This document shows positions 42,809 through 52,578 of a stretch of 64,000 nt of DNA, piece by piece. The position numbers were made by a program, and so were the translations under genes. Within the stretch, counting starts at the first letter, position 1, and every line of letters starts with the position of its first letter. A model generated the notes under the pieces. The model ran no database searches, was not told the DNA's origin, and saw only the letters and a program-made list of their open reading frames with translations. The stretch comes from Haemophilus parainfluenzae. Its GTDB lineage: Bacteria; Pseudomonadota; Gammaproteobacteria; Enterobacterales; Pasteurellaceae. The stretch spans positions 248,001 through 312,000 of the forward strand of contig NZ_QEPQ01000003.1 of NCBI RefSeq assembly GCF_003252795.1, written 5' to 3'.

Positions 42809-44578
42809 ATGATGAAGCGAATTCTTCTTTTTTTATTTTTTATTTTTACCGCACTGTCCACTCAAGCCGGTCTTTTTGATAAGAAACCGGCTTTCTTACC
42901 TGTGGATGACGCTTTTCAATTTTCAGCTGCGAAAAGCGAGAATCAAGAAAATGTGATCGTCAATTGGTCGATTGCAGAAGGATATTATCTCTATCAAGAG
43001 AAAATTTCCGTGAAGCTCAACCAAGAGGAAACCTCATCATTTGATGTGCCGACATTTTCTATTTCACCTGAAGATTATAACGATCCTTATTTTGGCTTAA
43101 TGAAGATTTTCAAAAAGCCCGTGCAAGCTATTTTTAAAGCAAGCCACCCGCCATTAAAAGCCGAAGATGTGGTTGAAATTGCTTACCAAGGTTGTACATC
43201 GGGCTTTTGTTATCCGCCTGAAGTGAAAGAAATAAAAGTGGCGGATTTGCCGATTGCACAGATCGCCAATACTGAAAAAACATCAGAAAAATCGACCGCA
43301 CTTTCCGCACAACCTAAAGCAGAGCAAGATCGTTTAGCGGAAAGCTTATTTAATAGCAAATATGCCGTATTTGGCTTTTTCTTATTGGGCTTAGGTTTGG
43401 CTTTTACCCCTTGTGTATTGCCAATGCTGCCGTTGCTTTCAGCGATAGTGATTGGTCAAAATCAACGCCCTAATATGTGGCGCGCTTTCGCATTAAGTTT
43501 TGTATATGTGCAGGGGATGGCGCTGACTTATACCTTGCTAGGCTTGATTGTGGCTGCAATTGGTTTACCGTTCCAAGTGGCGTTGCAACATCCTTACGTG
43601 ATGATTGGCTTATCAATCATCTTTGTCTTGTTAGCGTTGTCGATGTTCGGTGTGTTTACCTTACAGCTCCCAAGTTCCTTACAAACAAAACTGTCTTTAC
43701 TTAGCCAACAGCAAAAAGCTGGAGCCTTTGGTGGCGTATTCTTAATGGGTATGATTGCAGGGCTTGTGGCTTCACCTTGCACATCCGCACCGCTTTCTGG
43801 CGCGTTGCTTTATGTAGCGCAGAGTGGTGATTTATTCACTGGCGCAATTACACTTTATCTGCTTGCATTAGGCATGGGTGTACCGCTGATTTTAATCACT
43901 TTATTTGGGAATAAAATCCTGCCTAAATCAGGCATGTGGATGGAAACGGTCAAAAAGCTCTTTGGCTTTGTGATGCTCGCGTTACCAGTATTCTTAATTT
44001 CTCGTATTTTGCCGGATGAATGGACACCAAGATTATGGGCGATGCTGGGTACCGCATTTTTCATTTGGTTTGCTTTCCAAATGCCAAAAAATGGCACCGG
44101 TTGGGTATTCCGAATTTTCTTTTTAGTGGCGGCAATGATTAGTGTTAAACCGCTTCAAACTTGGGTTTGGGGCGAAAGCCAAGCACCAAGTACGGTCGAA
44201 AATAAAGCGGTTTCTCATGTTGAATTTAAGAAAGTGAAAAGCGAAGCTGAATTGCAACAAGCACTGTCAGAAAATAACAAATCGCTTGTGATGATCGATC
44301 TTTATGCGGATTGGTGTGTGGCTTGTAAAGAGTTTGAAAAAGAAACATTTAGTGATCCAAGTGTACAAAAAGCCTTTGGTGACATGCTGCTCCTTCAAGT
44401 TGATATGACAAAAAACTCCGAAGAAAATCGTGCTTTAATGACAAAATATAAAGTGTTAGGTTTACCGACTATTTTGTTCTTTAACCGAGATGGAAAAGAA
44501 ATTGAGGGGAGTCGTGTGAACGGATTCATGCCACCAGTTGAGTTTTTACAATGGATTGAGAAAATCAGTAAAGCATAA
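42809..44578 (+). CDS. dsbD: Thiol:disulfide interchange protein DsbD
   Basis: Passes electrons from cytoplasmic thioredoxin to periplasmic disulfide isomerases and cytochrome-maturation proteins. The 589-residue protein has a signal peptide (residues 1-20), a periplasmic alpha domain with cysteines in YQGCTSGFCYPPEVKE (about 129-144), a membrane domain with FTPCVLPMLPLLSAIVIG (about 197) and ASPCTSAPLSGALL (about 322), and a thioredoxin-like gamma domain with ADWCVACKEFEKETF (about 505). All three cysteine pairs are intact. Two adjacent ATG codons are possible starts. It contains one uptake signal. Confidence 0.95.
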   Translation: MMKRILLFLFFIFTALSTQAGLFDKKPAFLPVDDAFQFSAAKSENQENVIVNWSIAEGYYLYQEKISVKLNQEETSSFDVPTFSISPEDYNDPYFGLMKIFKKPVQAIFKASHPPLKAEDVVEIAYQGCTSGFCYPPEVKEIKVADLPIAQIANTEKTSEKSTALSAQPKAEQDRLAESLFNSKYAVFGFFLLGLGLAFTPCVLPMLPLLSAIVIGQNQRPNMWRAFALSFVYVQGMALTYTLLGLIVAAIGLPFQVALQHPYVMIGLSIIFVLLALSMFGVFTLQLPSSLQTKLSLLSQQQKAGAFGGVFLMGMIAGLVASPCTSAPLSGALLYVAQSGDLFTGAITLYLLALGMGVPLILITLFGNKILPKSGMWMETVKKLFGFVMLALPVFLISRILPDEWTPRLWAMLGTAFFIWFAFQMPKNGTGWVFRIFFLVAAMISVKPLQTWVWGESQAPSTVENKAVSHVEFKKVKSEAELQQALSENNKSLVMIDLYADWCVACKEFEKETFSDPSVQKAFGDMLLLQVDMTKNSEENRALMTKYKVLGLPTILFFNRDGKEIEGSRVNGFMPPVEFLQWIEKISKA

Positions 44579-44694
44579 AATTATTTCCTAATAGTAAAAA
44601 GTCCTTTTCGATTTTAGGTATTGTTTGGCTTTGAGTTAATCATTAATATACACCCCGTTCTCAAATCACTTTTTATTTTTATTAGGAAAACTTT

Positions 44695-45093
44695 ATGAAA
44701 AACTTAGAAAAATACTCTCCGTATGTTTTAGCTTTATTACGTATCGTCGCCGCGTATATGTTTATCTTACACGGCACAGCGAAATTCTGGGAATTCCCAA
44801 TTTCGATGACGGGCGGTAATGGCGCAGTGGGCGATCCACTGATGATCGTCGGTGGGGTAATTGAGATTGTCGGTTCAATCCTATTAATTTTAGGTTTATT
44901 TGTTCGCCCTGCGGCATTTATCCTTTCTGGTCAAATGGCTTATGCGTATTTCTTTATGCACGCTGCAGGTAAAGGGAATTTATTCTTCCCAATCGCGAAC
45001 GGTGGTGAACTCGCTTTACTTTATTCTTTAGTGTTCTTCTATTTTGTGTTTGCCGGTGCCGGAGCGTTTTCTTTAGATAACCGTAAACGTTAA
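44695..45093 (+). CDS. DoxX-family membrane protein
   Basis: A 132-residue inner-membrane protein with four hydrophobic helices and DoxX-family stretches ALLRIVAAYMFILHGTAKFW (about residues 14-33) and IVGGVIEIVGSILLILGLF. The biochemical role of bacterial DoxX proteins is mostly unknown; some relate to oxidative stress or sulfur chemistry. A TTAGGAAA ribosome site precedes the ATG and a good terminator follows, so it is monocistronic. Confidence 0.83.
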   Translation: MKNLEKYSPYVLALLRIVAAYMFILHGTAKFWEFPISMTGGNGAVGDPLMIVGGVIEIVGSILLILGLFVRPAAFILSGQMAYAYFFMHAAGKGNLFFPIANGGELALLYSLVFFYFVFAGAGAFSLDNRKR

Positions 45094-45108
45094 TCATATT
45101 GTTAGATT

Positions 45109-45131
45109 GCCCGCATTCGCGGGCTTTTTTA
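45109..45131 (+). terminator. Terminator of the DoxX gene
   Basis: GCCCGC (45109-45114) pairs with GCGGGC (45119-45124), followed by a run of T residues. Confidence 0.75.
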
Positions 45132-45200
45132 TTTTTAAAATCGTTTAAATAAATCACCGCACTTTTAAGTGCGCTTACCAGGAAAATTTTTTCTATATAA

Positions 45201-45222
45201 ACGCAAACGTTTGCGCTATAAT
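45201..45222 (+). promoter_or_regulatory. PurR operator and -10 element of purH
   Basis: ACGCAAACGTTTGCGC (45201-45216) contains a perfect 14-base palindrome and matches the PurR operator consensus ACGCAAACGTTTNCNT almost completely. A perfect -10 TATAAT (45217-45222) directly abuts it, so bound PurR would block RNA polymerase. No convincing -35 was seen. Confidence 0.85.
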
Positions 45223-45264
45223 TCCCCCCGCTTATTTTTAACCATTTAATGAAAGGAAAATGTA

Positions 45265-46863
45265 ATGACAGATCGTCCAATTCGTCAGGCTTTACTGAGT
45301 GTTTCTGATAAAACCGGTATCGTAGAATTTGCTCAAGGCTTAGTACAGCGTGGTGTAAAACTACTTTCCACTGGCGGTACCGCAAAATTATTGGAGCAAC
45401 ATGGTTTACCGGTGACAGAAGTGTCTGATTATACGGGATTCCCTGAAATGATGGACGGTCGTGTGAAAACCTTACATCCAAAAGTACATGGCGGTATTCT
45501 TGGTCGTCGTGGTACAGATGACGCTATCATGCAGCAACATGGCATTGAAGGCATTGATATGGTCGTTGTGAATTTATATCCATTTGCCGCAACAGTAGCG
45601 AAGCCAAATTGTACGTTAGAAGACGCGGTAGAAAATATCGATATCGGCGGACCAACCATGGTGCGTTCTGCAGCGAAAAACCACAAAGATGTGGCGATCG
45701 TGGTGAATAATCATGATTTTAACAACATTCTTGCTGAAATGGATAAACACCACAACAGCCTAACACTTGAAACTCGTTTTGACCTTGCGATTAAAGCATT
45801 TGAACATACCGCTCAATATGATTCTATGATTGCCAACTATTTTGGACAAATGGTGAAACCGTATCATGTGGCAGAGGAAGAAGATGCGAATGCGAAGTGC
45901 GGTCAATTCCCACGTACTTTAAACCTTAACTTCGTGCGTAAACAAACCATGCGTTACGGCGAAAACTCTCATCAAAATGCGGCTTTCTATGTTGATTTAA
46001 ATGTGAAAGAAGCAAGTGTAGCCACCGCTCATCAATTACAAGGCAAAGCCTTGTCTTACAATAATATTGCAGACACCGATGCGGCACTTGAATGCGTGAA
46101 AGAATTTGATGAGCCGGCTTGCGTGATCGTTAAACATGCAAATCCATGCGGTGTGGCTTTAGGTAAAGATATTTTAGACGCCTACAACCGTGCTTACCAA
46201 ACCGATCCAACCTCTGCATTTGGCGGCATTATTGCTTTCAACCGTGAATTAGACGAAAAAACCGCGACTGAAATCGTGGAGCGCCAATTCGTTGAAGTGA
46301 TTATTGCACCGAAAGTATCAGCTGAAGCGCAAGAAGTGGTGAAACGTAAGAAAAATGTTCGTTTGCTTGAATGTGGTGAGTGGACCTCTCGTTCTGAACG
46401 TTTGGATTTTAAACGTGTAAACGGCGGTTTATTAGTACAAGATGCGGATTTAGGCATGGTTGGTGTGGATGATTTAAAAGTGGTAAGTAAACGTCAACCA
46501 ACTGAACAAGAACTAAAAGACTTATTGTTCTGCTGGAAAGTGGCAAAATTTGTGAAATCTAATGCCATTGTTTACGCCAAAGACAATCAAACTATCGGCA
46601 TTGGTGCAGGCCAAATGAGCCGCGTATATTCTGCGAAGATTGCAGGGATTAAGGTACAGGATGAAGGTTTAACCGTAGCTGGTTGTGTGATGGCATCTGA
46701 TGCATTCTTCCCATTCCGTGACGGTATTGATGCGGCGGCGAAAGTAGGGATTCAATGTGTTATCCATCCAGGTGGTTCAATGCGCGATCAAGAAGTCATC
46801 GATGCAGCGGATGAACATAATATGGTGATGGTATTAACTGGAATGCGTCATTTTAGACATTAA
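45265..46863 (+). CDS. purH: Bifunctional AICAR transformylase/IMP cyclohydrolase
   Basis: Last two steps of IMP synthesis. The 532-residue protein has an N-terminal cyclohydrolase domain ([58 protein letters not shown]) and a C-terminal transformylase domain with the catalytic Lys-His in [14 protein letters not shown] (about residues 289-302) and the final [29 protein letters not shown] precedes the ATG and a PurR operator overlaps its promoter. Probably followed by purD, with a repeat element between. Confidence 0.97.
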   Translation: MTDRPIRQALLSVSDKTGIVEFAQGLVQRGVKLLSTGGTAKLLEQHGLPVTEVSDYTGFPEMMDGRVKTLHPKVHGGILGRRGTDDAIMQQHGIEGIDMVVVNLYPFAATVAKPNCTLEDAVENIDIGGPTMVRSAAKNHKDVAIVVNNHDFNNILAEMDKHHNSLTLETRFDLAIKAFEHTAQYDSMIANYFGQMVKPYHVAEEEDANAKCGQFPRTLNLNFVRKQTMRYGENSHQNAAFYVDLNVKEASVATAHQLQGKALSYNNIADTDAALECVKEFDEPACVIVKHANPCGVALGKDILDAYNRAYQTDPTSAFGGIIAFNRELDEKTATEIVERQFVEVIIAPKVSAEAQEVVKRKKNVRLLECGEWTSRSERLDFKRVNGGLLVQDADLGMVGVDDLKVVSKRQPTEQELKDLLFCWKVAKFVKSNAIVYAKDNQTIGIGAGQMSRVYSAKIAGIKVQDEGLTVAGCVMASDAFFPFRDGIDAAAKVGIQCVIHPGGSMRDQEVIDAADEHNMVMVLTGMRHFRH

Positions 46864-46876
46864 TTTATATCGTAAC

Positions 46877-46903
46877 TTCGCTCAATAAGCGAATTACTTT
46901 TTT
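46877..46903 (+). terminator. Weak hairpin after purH
   Basis: TTCGCT (46877-46882) pairs with AGCGAA (46888-46893), with a T run starting six bases later. A possible partial terminator. Confidence 0.35.
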
Positions 46904-46910
46904 ACTTATT

Positions 46911-47028
46911 CCTCCCCCTCTTTCGTAAAGAGGGGGCTGGGGGGAGATTTAAACGATGCTAAATATACTATGAGGTTGAAATAACTTCTGCCAAATCTCC
47001 CCTACCCCTCTTTGCTAAAGAGGGGGTT
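46911..47028. repeat. REP-like inverted pair of GC-rich hairpins
   Basis: The gap between purH and purD holds two similar units facing each other. The left unit (46911-46950) is a hairpin CCCCCTCTTT/AAAGAGGGGG followed by CTGGGGGGAGATTT. The right unit (46993-47028) is its near reverse complement, beginning AAATCTCCCCTA and ending in a similar hairpin. The 42 bases between are AT-rich. This head-to-head arrangement is that of REP doublets (REPINs) or a small miniature element. The G-runs are unusual for this AT-rich region. Confidence 0.65.
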
Positions 47029-47054
47029 AAATTCAAAAAGATACAAGGAGCATT

Positions 47055-48353
47055 ATGAACATCCTCATCATTGGAAATGGCGGTCGTGAACACGCCTTGG
47101 CTTGGAAAGCAGCACAATCTCCATTGGCAGACAAAGTTTTTGTCGCACCGGGCAATGCAGGTACAGCATTAGAACAAAAAGTTGAAAACGTGAATATCGC
47201 TGCGACAGATATCCCCGCATTAGTGAAATTTGCTCAAGATAAGCAAGTTGGATTAACCATTGTTGGCCCTGAAGCACCGTTAGTAATTGGTGTGGTTGAT
47301 GCATTTCGTGCAGCGGGATTAAAAATTTTTGGCCCAACTCAAGCGGCTGCACAATTAGAAGGTTCAAAAGCATTTACCAAAGATTTCCTCGCTCGTCATA
47401 AAATCCCAACGGCAGAATATCAAAACTTTACCGAAGTTGAGCCTGCGTTAGCATATTTGCGTGAGAAAGGCGCACCAATTGTCGTTAAAGCGGATGGTTT
47501 AGCAGCGGGCAAAGGGGTAATCGTTGCAATGACATTGCAAGAAGCGGAAGACGCTGTGCGTGATATGCTTTCTGGCAATGCCTTTGGCGAAGCGGGTAGC
47601 CGAGTGGTGATTGAAGAGTTTTTAGATGGCGAAGAAGCCAGCTTTATCGTCATGGTGGATGGTAAAAACGTCGAGCCTATGGCAACCAGTCAAGATCATA
47701 AACGCGTGGGCGAAAATGATACAGGTTTGAATACTGGTGGCATGGGGGCGTATTCGCCTGCACCAGTGGTGACACCTAAAATTCATGATCGCATTATGCG
47801 TGAAGTGATTTATCCAACGGTTAATGGTATGGCGGCAGAAGGCAATGTTTACACAGGTTTCTTGTATGCCGGATTAATGATCATGCCAAATGGTCAGCCG
47901 AAAGTGATTGAATTTAACTGCCGTTTTGGCGATCCAGAAACACAGCCAATTATGCTACGCCTTGAATCAGATCTCATTGAGCTTTGCCTTAAAGCTTGCG
48001 AGGGAAAATTGGATGAAGTGAAATCCCAATGGAATCCAAAAGCGTCCTTAGGTATTGTGTTAGCCGCAGAAGGGTATCCAGGCGATTATCGTAAAGGCGA
48101 TGTGATTAGCGGTTTACCACAAAGTGCGGTCGAAAATGAGAAAGTTTTCTTAGCGGGCGTCGCAGAAAAAGAAGGCAAATTAGTTACGAATGGCGGTCGC
48201 GTACTTTGTGTTACTGCATTAGGCAAAAGCGTATTTGAAGCACAACAAAAAGCCTTAAAACTCGCTGAACAAATTCAATGGACGGGGCGTTTTTATCGTC
48301 GAGACATTGGCTATCGTGCAGTTGAACGTGAGCAGCAAAATAACTACATTTAA
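47055..48353 (+). CDS. purD: Phosphoribosylamine-glycine ligase
   Basis: Second step of purine synthesis: joins glycine to phosphoribosylamine using ATP. The 432-residue protein starts MNILIIGNGGREHALAWKAA and has an ATP-grasp domain with VVKADGLAAGKGVIVA (about residues 144-159), VVIEEFLDGEEASFIV, the metal-binding IEFNCRFGDPETQ (about 287-299) and a C-terminal domain. ACAAGGAG precedes the ATG. One uptake signal (about 48125) is inside the coding region. Its stop overlaps the possible start of the next gene. Confidence 0.97.
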   Translation: MNILIIGNGGREHALAWKAAQSPLADKVFVAPGNAGTALEQKVENVNIAATDIPALVKFAQDKQVGLTIVGPEAPLVIGVVDAFRAAGLKIFGPTQAAAQLEGSKAFTKDFLARHKIPTAEYQNFTEVEPALAYLREKGAPIVVKADGLAAGKGVIVAMTLQEAEDAVRDMLSGNAFGEAGSRVVIEEFLDGEEASFIVMVDGKNVEPMATSQDHKRVGENDTGLNTGGMGAYSPAPVVTPKIHDRIMREVIYPTVNGMAAEGNVYTGFLYAGLMIMPNGQPKVIEFNCRFGDPETQPIMLRLESDLIELCLKACEGKLDEVKSQWNPKASLGIVLAAEGYPGDYRKGDVISGLPQSAVENEKVFLAGVAEKEGKLVTNGGRVLCVTALGKSVFEAQQKALKLAEQIQWTGRFYRRDIGYRAVEREQQNNYI

Positions 48354-48367
48354 TGTTAAGGGATCGA

Positions 48368-49591
48368 ATGGATTATAAAAATAAGGAATTATGTCGTCTT
48401 CGCACAATCAGTTTTTTTCTGACGTTACATAAAGATAAAACGCAATGGGAAGACGCCCTTTATTCGGTAAAACGTGATGTGGATTTGTTATTGCCAGCTG
48501 TGCAGAAAGCTGGTTATACCTTGCAATCGATTCGGGTCATTACCAATCCTTTTGGGGAATATTTGGATTTAACCAATTTGCAGACAGCAAAAGCAGATTT
48601 GCAGTATTTAACGGAGTTATTGAATAAATTTAATGAAAGTGGAATTCGTATTCGATTTGCAATAGGTGCGGCGAGAAATAAAGAGGAAATTGCGTTATTG
48701 CCAGAGTTAATCGCAGCTTATGGTGACTTGTGTAATGCTTGTGTCAATGTGCCATTAGATGAAAATGGCGTGTTAGATAATGAACTTATCGAGCAATCTG
48801 TTTATGCCGTGCAAAAAATTGCAAACATCACACCACGTGGCGAAGGTAATTTTAACTTTACTGTGAATTTTAACTGCAAGCCATTTATTCCTTATTTCCC
48901 CGCCGGTTATCATCTAAGTCATTTGCCAAACAGTTTTGTCATTGGGTTAGAAACACCAGATTTATTAGTCGAAGTATTAAAATCTGTACCAAAGTCTACT
49001 CATAATCAATTTTATGCAGATTGCTATCAAGCTATGTCGCAGGCTCTGCAATATCATGTAGATGAAATACTAGATATGTTAAGTGCGGTCAAATTGTCGG
49101 GCGAATTTGAATTTGCAGGCATTGATAGTTCGGCGGCACCATCGAAAAATTGTGCATCCATGACAAAAGTTTATGAATTAATGGGATTGCCATATTTTGG
49201 TGCGGCTGGTTCAGTAGAAGTTTCTGCTTTACTAACAAAAGTGTTTAAATCAATCCAACACGTGCCATTGGTTGGGTTTTCTGGATTAATGTTGGCGGTG
49301 ACAGAAGATTTGGGCTTAGCGGAAGGTACACAAAAACACTATTTTGATATCCGAGCTTTACTGACTTATAGTGCAGTATGTGGTATCGGTTTAGACACAG
49401 TCCCAGTGGCGGGAGATGTCAAGGCAGAAAGCATTGCCGCTATTATGCGCGATACTGGAACAATGGCATTTCGCTTAAATAAACCACTAACTGTACGCTT
49501 ATTCCCAATTCCGAATAAGGTTGCAGGTGAAATATCAGAATTTGAGAGTGATGATTTATGTAACTGCCGCCTTTTGCGTATTCCGGATTAA
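48368..49591 (+). CDS. DUF711 (UPF0210-like) family protein
   Basis: A cytoplasmic protein of 407 residues from ATG 48368 (after AAGGGATCGA); an ATG at 48353 overlaps the purD stop and would add five residues. The C-terminal half has the stretches FEFAGIDSSAAPSKN (about residue 258), GSVEVSALLTKVF and AVCGIGLDTVPVAGD (about 350), which are DUF711-like. The biochemical role of the family is not known. Many relatives are encoded beside a small ACT-domain protein; none is seen here. Tight linkage to purD suggests co-transcription, not a proven role in purine synthesis. Confidence 0.65.
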   Translation: MDYKNKELCRLRTISFFLTLHKDKTQWEDALYSVKRDVDLLLPAVQKAGYTLQSIRVITNPFGEYLDLTNLQTAKADLQYLTELLNKFNESGIRIRFAIGAARNKEEIALLPELIAAYGDLCNACVNVPLDENGVLDNELIEQSVYAVQKIANITPRGEGNFNFTVNFNCKPFIPYFPAGYHLSHLPNSFVIGLETPDLLVEVLKSVPKSTHNQFYADCYQAMSQALQYHVDEILDMLSAVKLSGEFEFAGIDSSAAPSKNCASMTKVYELMGLPYFGAAGSVEVSALLTKVFKSIQHVPLVGFSGLMLAVTEDLGLAEGTQKHYFDIRALLTYSAVCGIGLDTVPVAGDVKAESIAAIMRDTGTMAFRLNKPLTVRLFPIPNKVAGEISEFESDDLCNCRLLRIPD

Positions 49592-49654
49592 ATAAAAATT
49601 TTCCTACTTTGTTGTGATGAATGTTATCCCTACTGACAATAAAAGGAGTATCTT

Positions 49655-50200
49655 ATGAGAAAGTTAATATTGGGTAGTTTTGTAGCAGTATTATTAACAG
49701 GTTGTGCTGGGGCTTCAAATGTTTCACAAAGCTCAACGTTAGATGGCGAATGGATTTGTCATACTATCCCGACGAAAGATAAACAAACTTATGATCGTTT
49801 AGATCATTTTGTCTTGAAATCTGATGGAACAGGTGCCTTGCGAGGAATTTCCTACATCGAATTGGATAAAGAAAAAGCTATTCGTTATTTAATAAAAGGC
49901 AAGGTGAAATGGCAGAGCCAAAATAATGTCTTGAGTTTTGATTTTATCAATCGTTCTATGGTACCGGCTCATAGTAAAAATGTGGCTAAAGTCATCAAGC
50001 AAAATAAAGTTCTACAAAAACAAGAAAAAGAAGAGTTGGCTGCATTTTATAGTAAATCTGCCAATCATACAGATATGCCAATTGAGCTGAAAAAAAATGG
50101 CAATCAATTTATTCTCGGTAAGGATTATGCGACCTGCCGACGAGTAACAGAGAATGACAAGGACATTCAGTTATTGAATAAGTGGTTTGTAAAGAAATAG
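49655..50200 (+). CDS. Lipoprotein of unknown function, tandem copy 1
   Basis: A 181-residue lipoprotein: signal peptide MRKLILGSFVAVLLTGCAG with lipidated Cys17 (no Asp at +2, so outer membrane is likely). The rest has GEWICHT, a DGTGALRGISYIELDKEKA stretch and IRYLIKGKVKWQSQNNVLSF, all of which recur in the next gene. A second cysteine pair (WIC, ATC) may form a disulfide. The pattern of short strands suggests a lipocalin-like or beta-rich fold; this is a guess. AAAAGGAG precedes the ATG. Confidence 0.75.
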   Translation: MRKLILGSFVAVLLTGCAGASNVSQSSTLDGEWICHTIPTKDKQTYDRLDHFVLKSDGTGALRGISYIELDKEKAIRYLIKGKVKWQSQNNVLSFDFINRSMVPAHSKNVAKVIKQNKVLQKQEKEELAAFYSKSANHTDMPIELKKNGNQFILGKDYATCRRVTENDKDIQLLNKWFVKK

Positions 50201-50281
50201 GGTCGATTAAGAAAAACGAATACGATTTCAACCGCACTTTATTTTTAGGAGCGGGGACTGATTAATAAAAGGAGAATTATG

Positions 50282-50851
50282 ATGAGAAAATTAGTATTAA
50301 GTAGTCTTGTCGCTGTATTGTTATCGGGATGTGCAACGGCGCATCAACAAACTGAACAGGAAAAAGCCTTAGTGGGCGATTGGATTTGCCATGTAAAACC
50401 TGCAGCCAAATCTCCTTTACCTGTTGAGCATTTTGATTATGTCACCTATCACGCAGATCAAACTGTACTTCTACGTGGTATTTCACAGATTGATACAAAA
50501 GAAGGCTGGATGCGTTATTTATTGCAAGCTAAAGCCAAATGGCAGGCGAATGATGGTAAGTTAAGTTATGACTTTACGGATCGTCTATTTAAAACTGCGC
50601 ATTCACCAGAAGTTGCGAAAATTATTGAACGATCTCCAGAATTTAAAGAATTAGATAAGGAATTTGTTTCACCTTGTAATAACTGTGGTAATCATTTGGA
50701 TATGAAGATTAAAATGAAAAGCCCAACAAGGATGACAAATTTTAATACTTATACGAAAGAAACCAGTCAATGCCATAAACTGGGAGCTGGCGAGAAAACA
50801 AAAGAAGTTAAACTAATTGAGAAATTAGTGAAAGAAAAAGGCTCGATTTAG
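50282..50851 (+). CDS. Lipoprotein of unknown function, tandem copy 2
   Basis: A 189-residue paralogue of the gene before it: signal peptide MRKLVLSSLVAVLLSGCATA (Cys17), then GDWICHV, LLRGISQIDTKEGWMRYLL, KAKWQANDGKLSYDF and HSPEVAKIIE in the same order as copy 1. It has a CNNCGNHLDM stretch where copy 1 has SANHTDM, so it carries two extra cysteines. An ATG three bases upstream (50279) is an alternative start; AAAAGGAG spacing favours 50282. The pair arose by tandem duplication and has diverged strongly. Confidence 0.75.
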   Translation: MRKLVLSSLVAVLLSGCATAHQQTEQEKALVGDWICHVKPAAKSPLPVEHFDYVTYHADQTVLLRGISQIDTKEGWMRYLLQAKAKWQANDGKLSYDFTDRLFKTAHSPEVAKIIERSPEFKELDKEFVSPCNNCGNHLDMKIKMKSPTRMTNFNTYTKETSQCHKLGAGEKTKEVKLIEKLVKEKGSI

Positions 50852-50966
50852 ATAAATGAATGTTTTTCATTGTAATAATGAAAAATATGATCGAAATTTT
50901 TGATTAAGTTTTTACTTGGAAACAGGTAAACTATACACAAATAATTCAAACAACGAGGAAAACACA

Positions 50967-52229
50967 ATGTTTAAAAAAAGTATGAACATCGCTGATTACG
51001 ATCCGGTTCTCTGGCAAGCCATTCAGGGCGAAAATCGTCGTCAAGAAGAGCATATCGAGCTTATCGCATCTGAAAACTATGCGAGCCCACGCGTAATGGA
51101 AGCGCAAGGTTCACAGTTTACTAACAAGTATGCTGAAGGCTACCCAGGTAAACGTTACTACGGCGGTTGTGAGTACGCAGACATTGTCGAGCAGTTAGCG
51201 ATTGATCGTGCTAAAGAGTTGTTTGGTGCGGATTATGTAAACGTACAACCACACTCAGGTTCACAAGCCAATGCGGCGGTATATGGCGCATTAATCAATG
51301 CTGGCGATACTATTTTAGGGATGGATTTAGCACACGGTGGTCACTTAACCCATGGGGCGAAAGTGAGCTTCTCCGGTAAAATCTATAATTCTGTACTTTA
51401 TGGTATCACTGCTGATGGTTTAATTGACTATGAAGATGTCCGTCAAAAAGCATTAGAGCACAAACCAAAGATGATTGTGGCGGGTTTCTCTGCTTATTCT
51501 CAAGTCGTAGATTGGAAAAAAATGCGTGAAATCGCGGATGAAGTAGGCGCGTATTTATTTGTGGATATGGCACACGTTGCAGGCTTAATCGCAGCAGGTT
51601 TATATCCAAATCCATTACCATACGCACATGTTGTCACAACAACTACCCATAAAACCTTAGGTGGTCCACGTGGTGGTTTAATCCTTTCTTCTTGCGGTGA
51701 TGAAGAGCTTTATAAACGCTTACAATCTTCTGTTTTCCCTGCAAATCAAGGTGGTCCATTAGTTCACATTATTGCGGCGAAAGCAGTATGTTTCAAAGAA
51801 GCGTTAGAACCAGCTTATAAAGAATACCAAGCCAACGTAATTAAAAATGCGAAAGCAATGGTGGAAGTGTTTAAACAACGCGGTTATGACGTGGTTTCAA
51901 ACGGCACAGAAAACCATTTATTCTTAGTGAGCTTCATCAAACAAGGCTTAACCGGTAAAGCGGCTGATGCTGCGTTAGGTAAAGCGAATATCACGGTGAA
52001 TAAAAACTCAGTACCAAATGACCCACAAAAACCATTTGTGACCTCTGGTATTCGTGTCGGTACACCAGCAGTGACTCGTCGTGGTTTTAATGAACAAGAC
52101 TGTCGTGAGTTAGCCAGCTGGATGTGTGATGTATTAGATGCATTAGGCAAAGAAAACGAAGAACAAGTGATTGCAGCAACCAAAGAAAAAGTATTGGCAA
52201 TCTGCAAACGTCTTCCAGTTTACGCATAA
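50967..52229 (+). CDS. glyA: Serine hydroxymethyltransferase
   Basis: Pyridoxal-phosphate enzyme that converts serine and tetrahydrofolate to glycine and methylene-tetrahydrofolate, the main source of one-carbon units. From ATG 50967 (after ACGAGGAAAA) it has 420 residues; an open extension to 50916 is not conserved. Motifs: [19 protein letters not shown] (about 31-49), [13 protein letters not shown] (about 98), and the cofactor lysine in [18 protein letters not shown] (about 230). Fits the purine/one-carbon genes just upstream (purH, purD). Confidence 0.97.
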   Translation: MFKKSMNIADYDPVLWQAIQGENRRQEEHIELIASENYASPRVMEAQGSQFTNKYAEGYPGKRYYGGCEYADIVEQLAIDRAKELFGADYVNVQPHSGSQANAAVYGALINAGDTILGMDLAHGGHLTHGAKVSFSGKIYNSVLYGITADGLIDYEDVRQKALEHKPKMIVAGFSAYSQVVDWKKMREIADEVGAYLFVDMAHVAGLIAAGLYPNPLPYAHVVTTTTHKTLGGPRGGLILSSCGDEELYKRLQSSVFPANQGGPLVHIIAAKAVCFKEALEPAYKEYQANVIKNAKAMVEVFKQRGYDVVSNGTENHLFLVSFIKQGLTGKAADAALGKANITVNKNSVPNDPQKPFVTSGIRVGTPAVTRRGFNEQDCRELASWMCDVLDALGKENEEQVIAATKEKVLAICKRLPVYA

Positions 52230-52504
52230 TGCTGATTCAGCTTTTATTTGTGATGTTAGCGGCGGTGAATATCGCCGCTTATTTTTTAATGTGGAAAGAC
52301 AAAGTCCGCGCGGTTCGTCATGGCTGGCGAATTTCTGAAACTACTTTCTTTCTATTAAGCCTGCTTGGTGGTTTTATTGGTGTTTATTGCGGGATGAAAC
52401 GCTTTCGTCATAAAACCAAACACTTCAGTTTTAAATTTGTTGTTATTCTCAGTGCCTTTATTTGGTTGATCTTAATGCCTTATTGGTATTTCTTTCTTGA
52501 ATAA
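52229..52504 (+). CDS. DUF1294 membrane protein
   Basis: A 91-residue protein with three hydrophobic segments and the DUF1294 pattern YFLMWKDKVRAVRHGWRISE followed by LLSLLGGFIGVYCGMKRFRH and KTKHFSFKFVVIL. No function is established for stand-alone members. Its ATG overlaps the glyA stop (TAATG), so translation is probably coupled. Confidence 0.82.
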   Translation: MLIQLLFVMLAAVNIAAYFLMWKDKVRAVRHGWRISETTFFLLSLLGGFIGVYCGMKRFRHKTKHFSFKFVVILSAFIWLILMPYWYFFLE

Positions 52505-52532
52505 TGTTGAGTACAGAATGACTTTCAGTAAT

Positions 52533-52565
52533 AAAAAAGCCTAGAGAATATCTCTAGGCTTTTTA
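52533..52565. terminator. Bidirectional terminator between the DUF1294 gene and dsbB
   Basis: AAAAAGCCTAGAGA (52533-52546) pairs with TCTCTAGGCTTTTT (52550-52563), a strong symmetric hairpin between convergent genes. Confidence 0.8.
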
Positions 52566-52578
52566 GTATGCGATTAGA

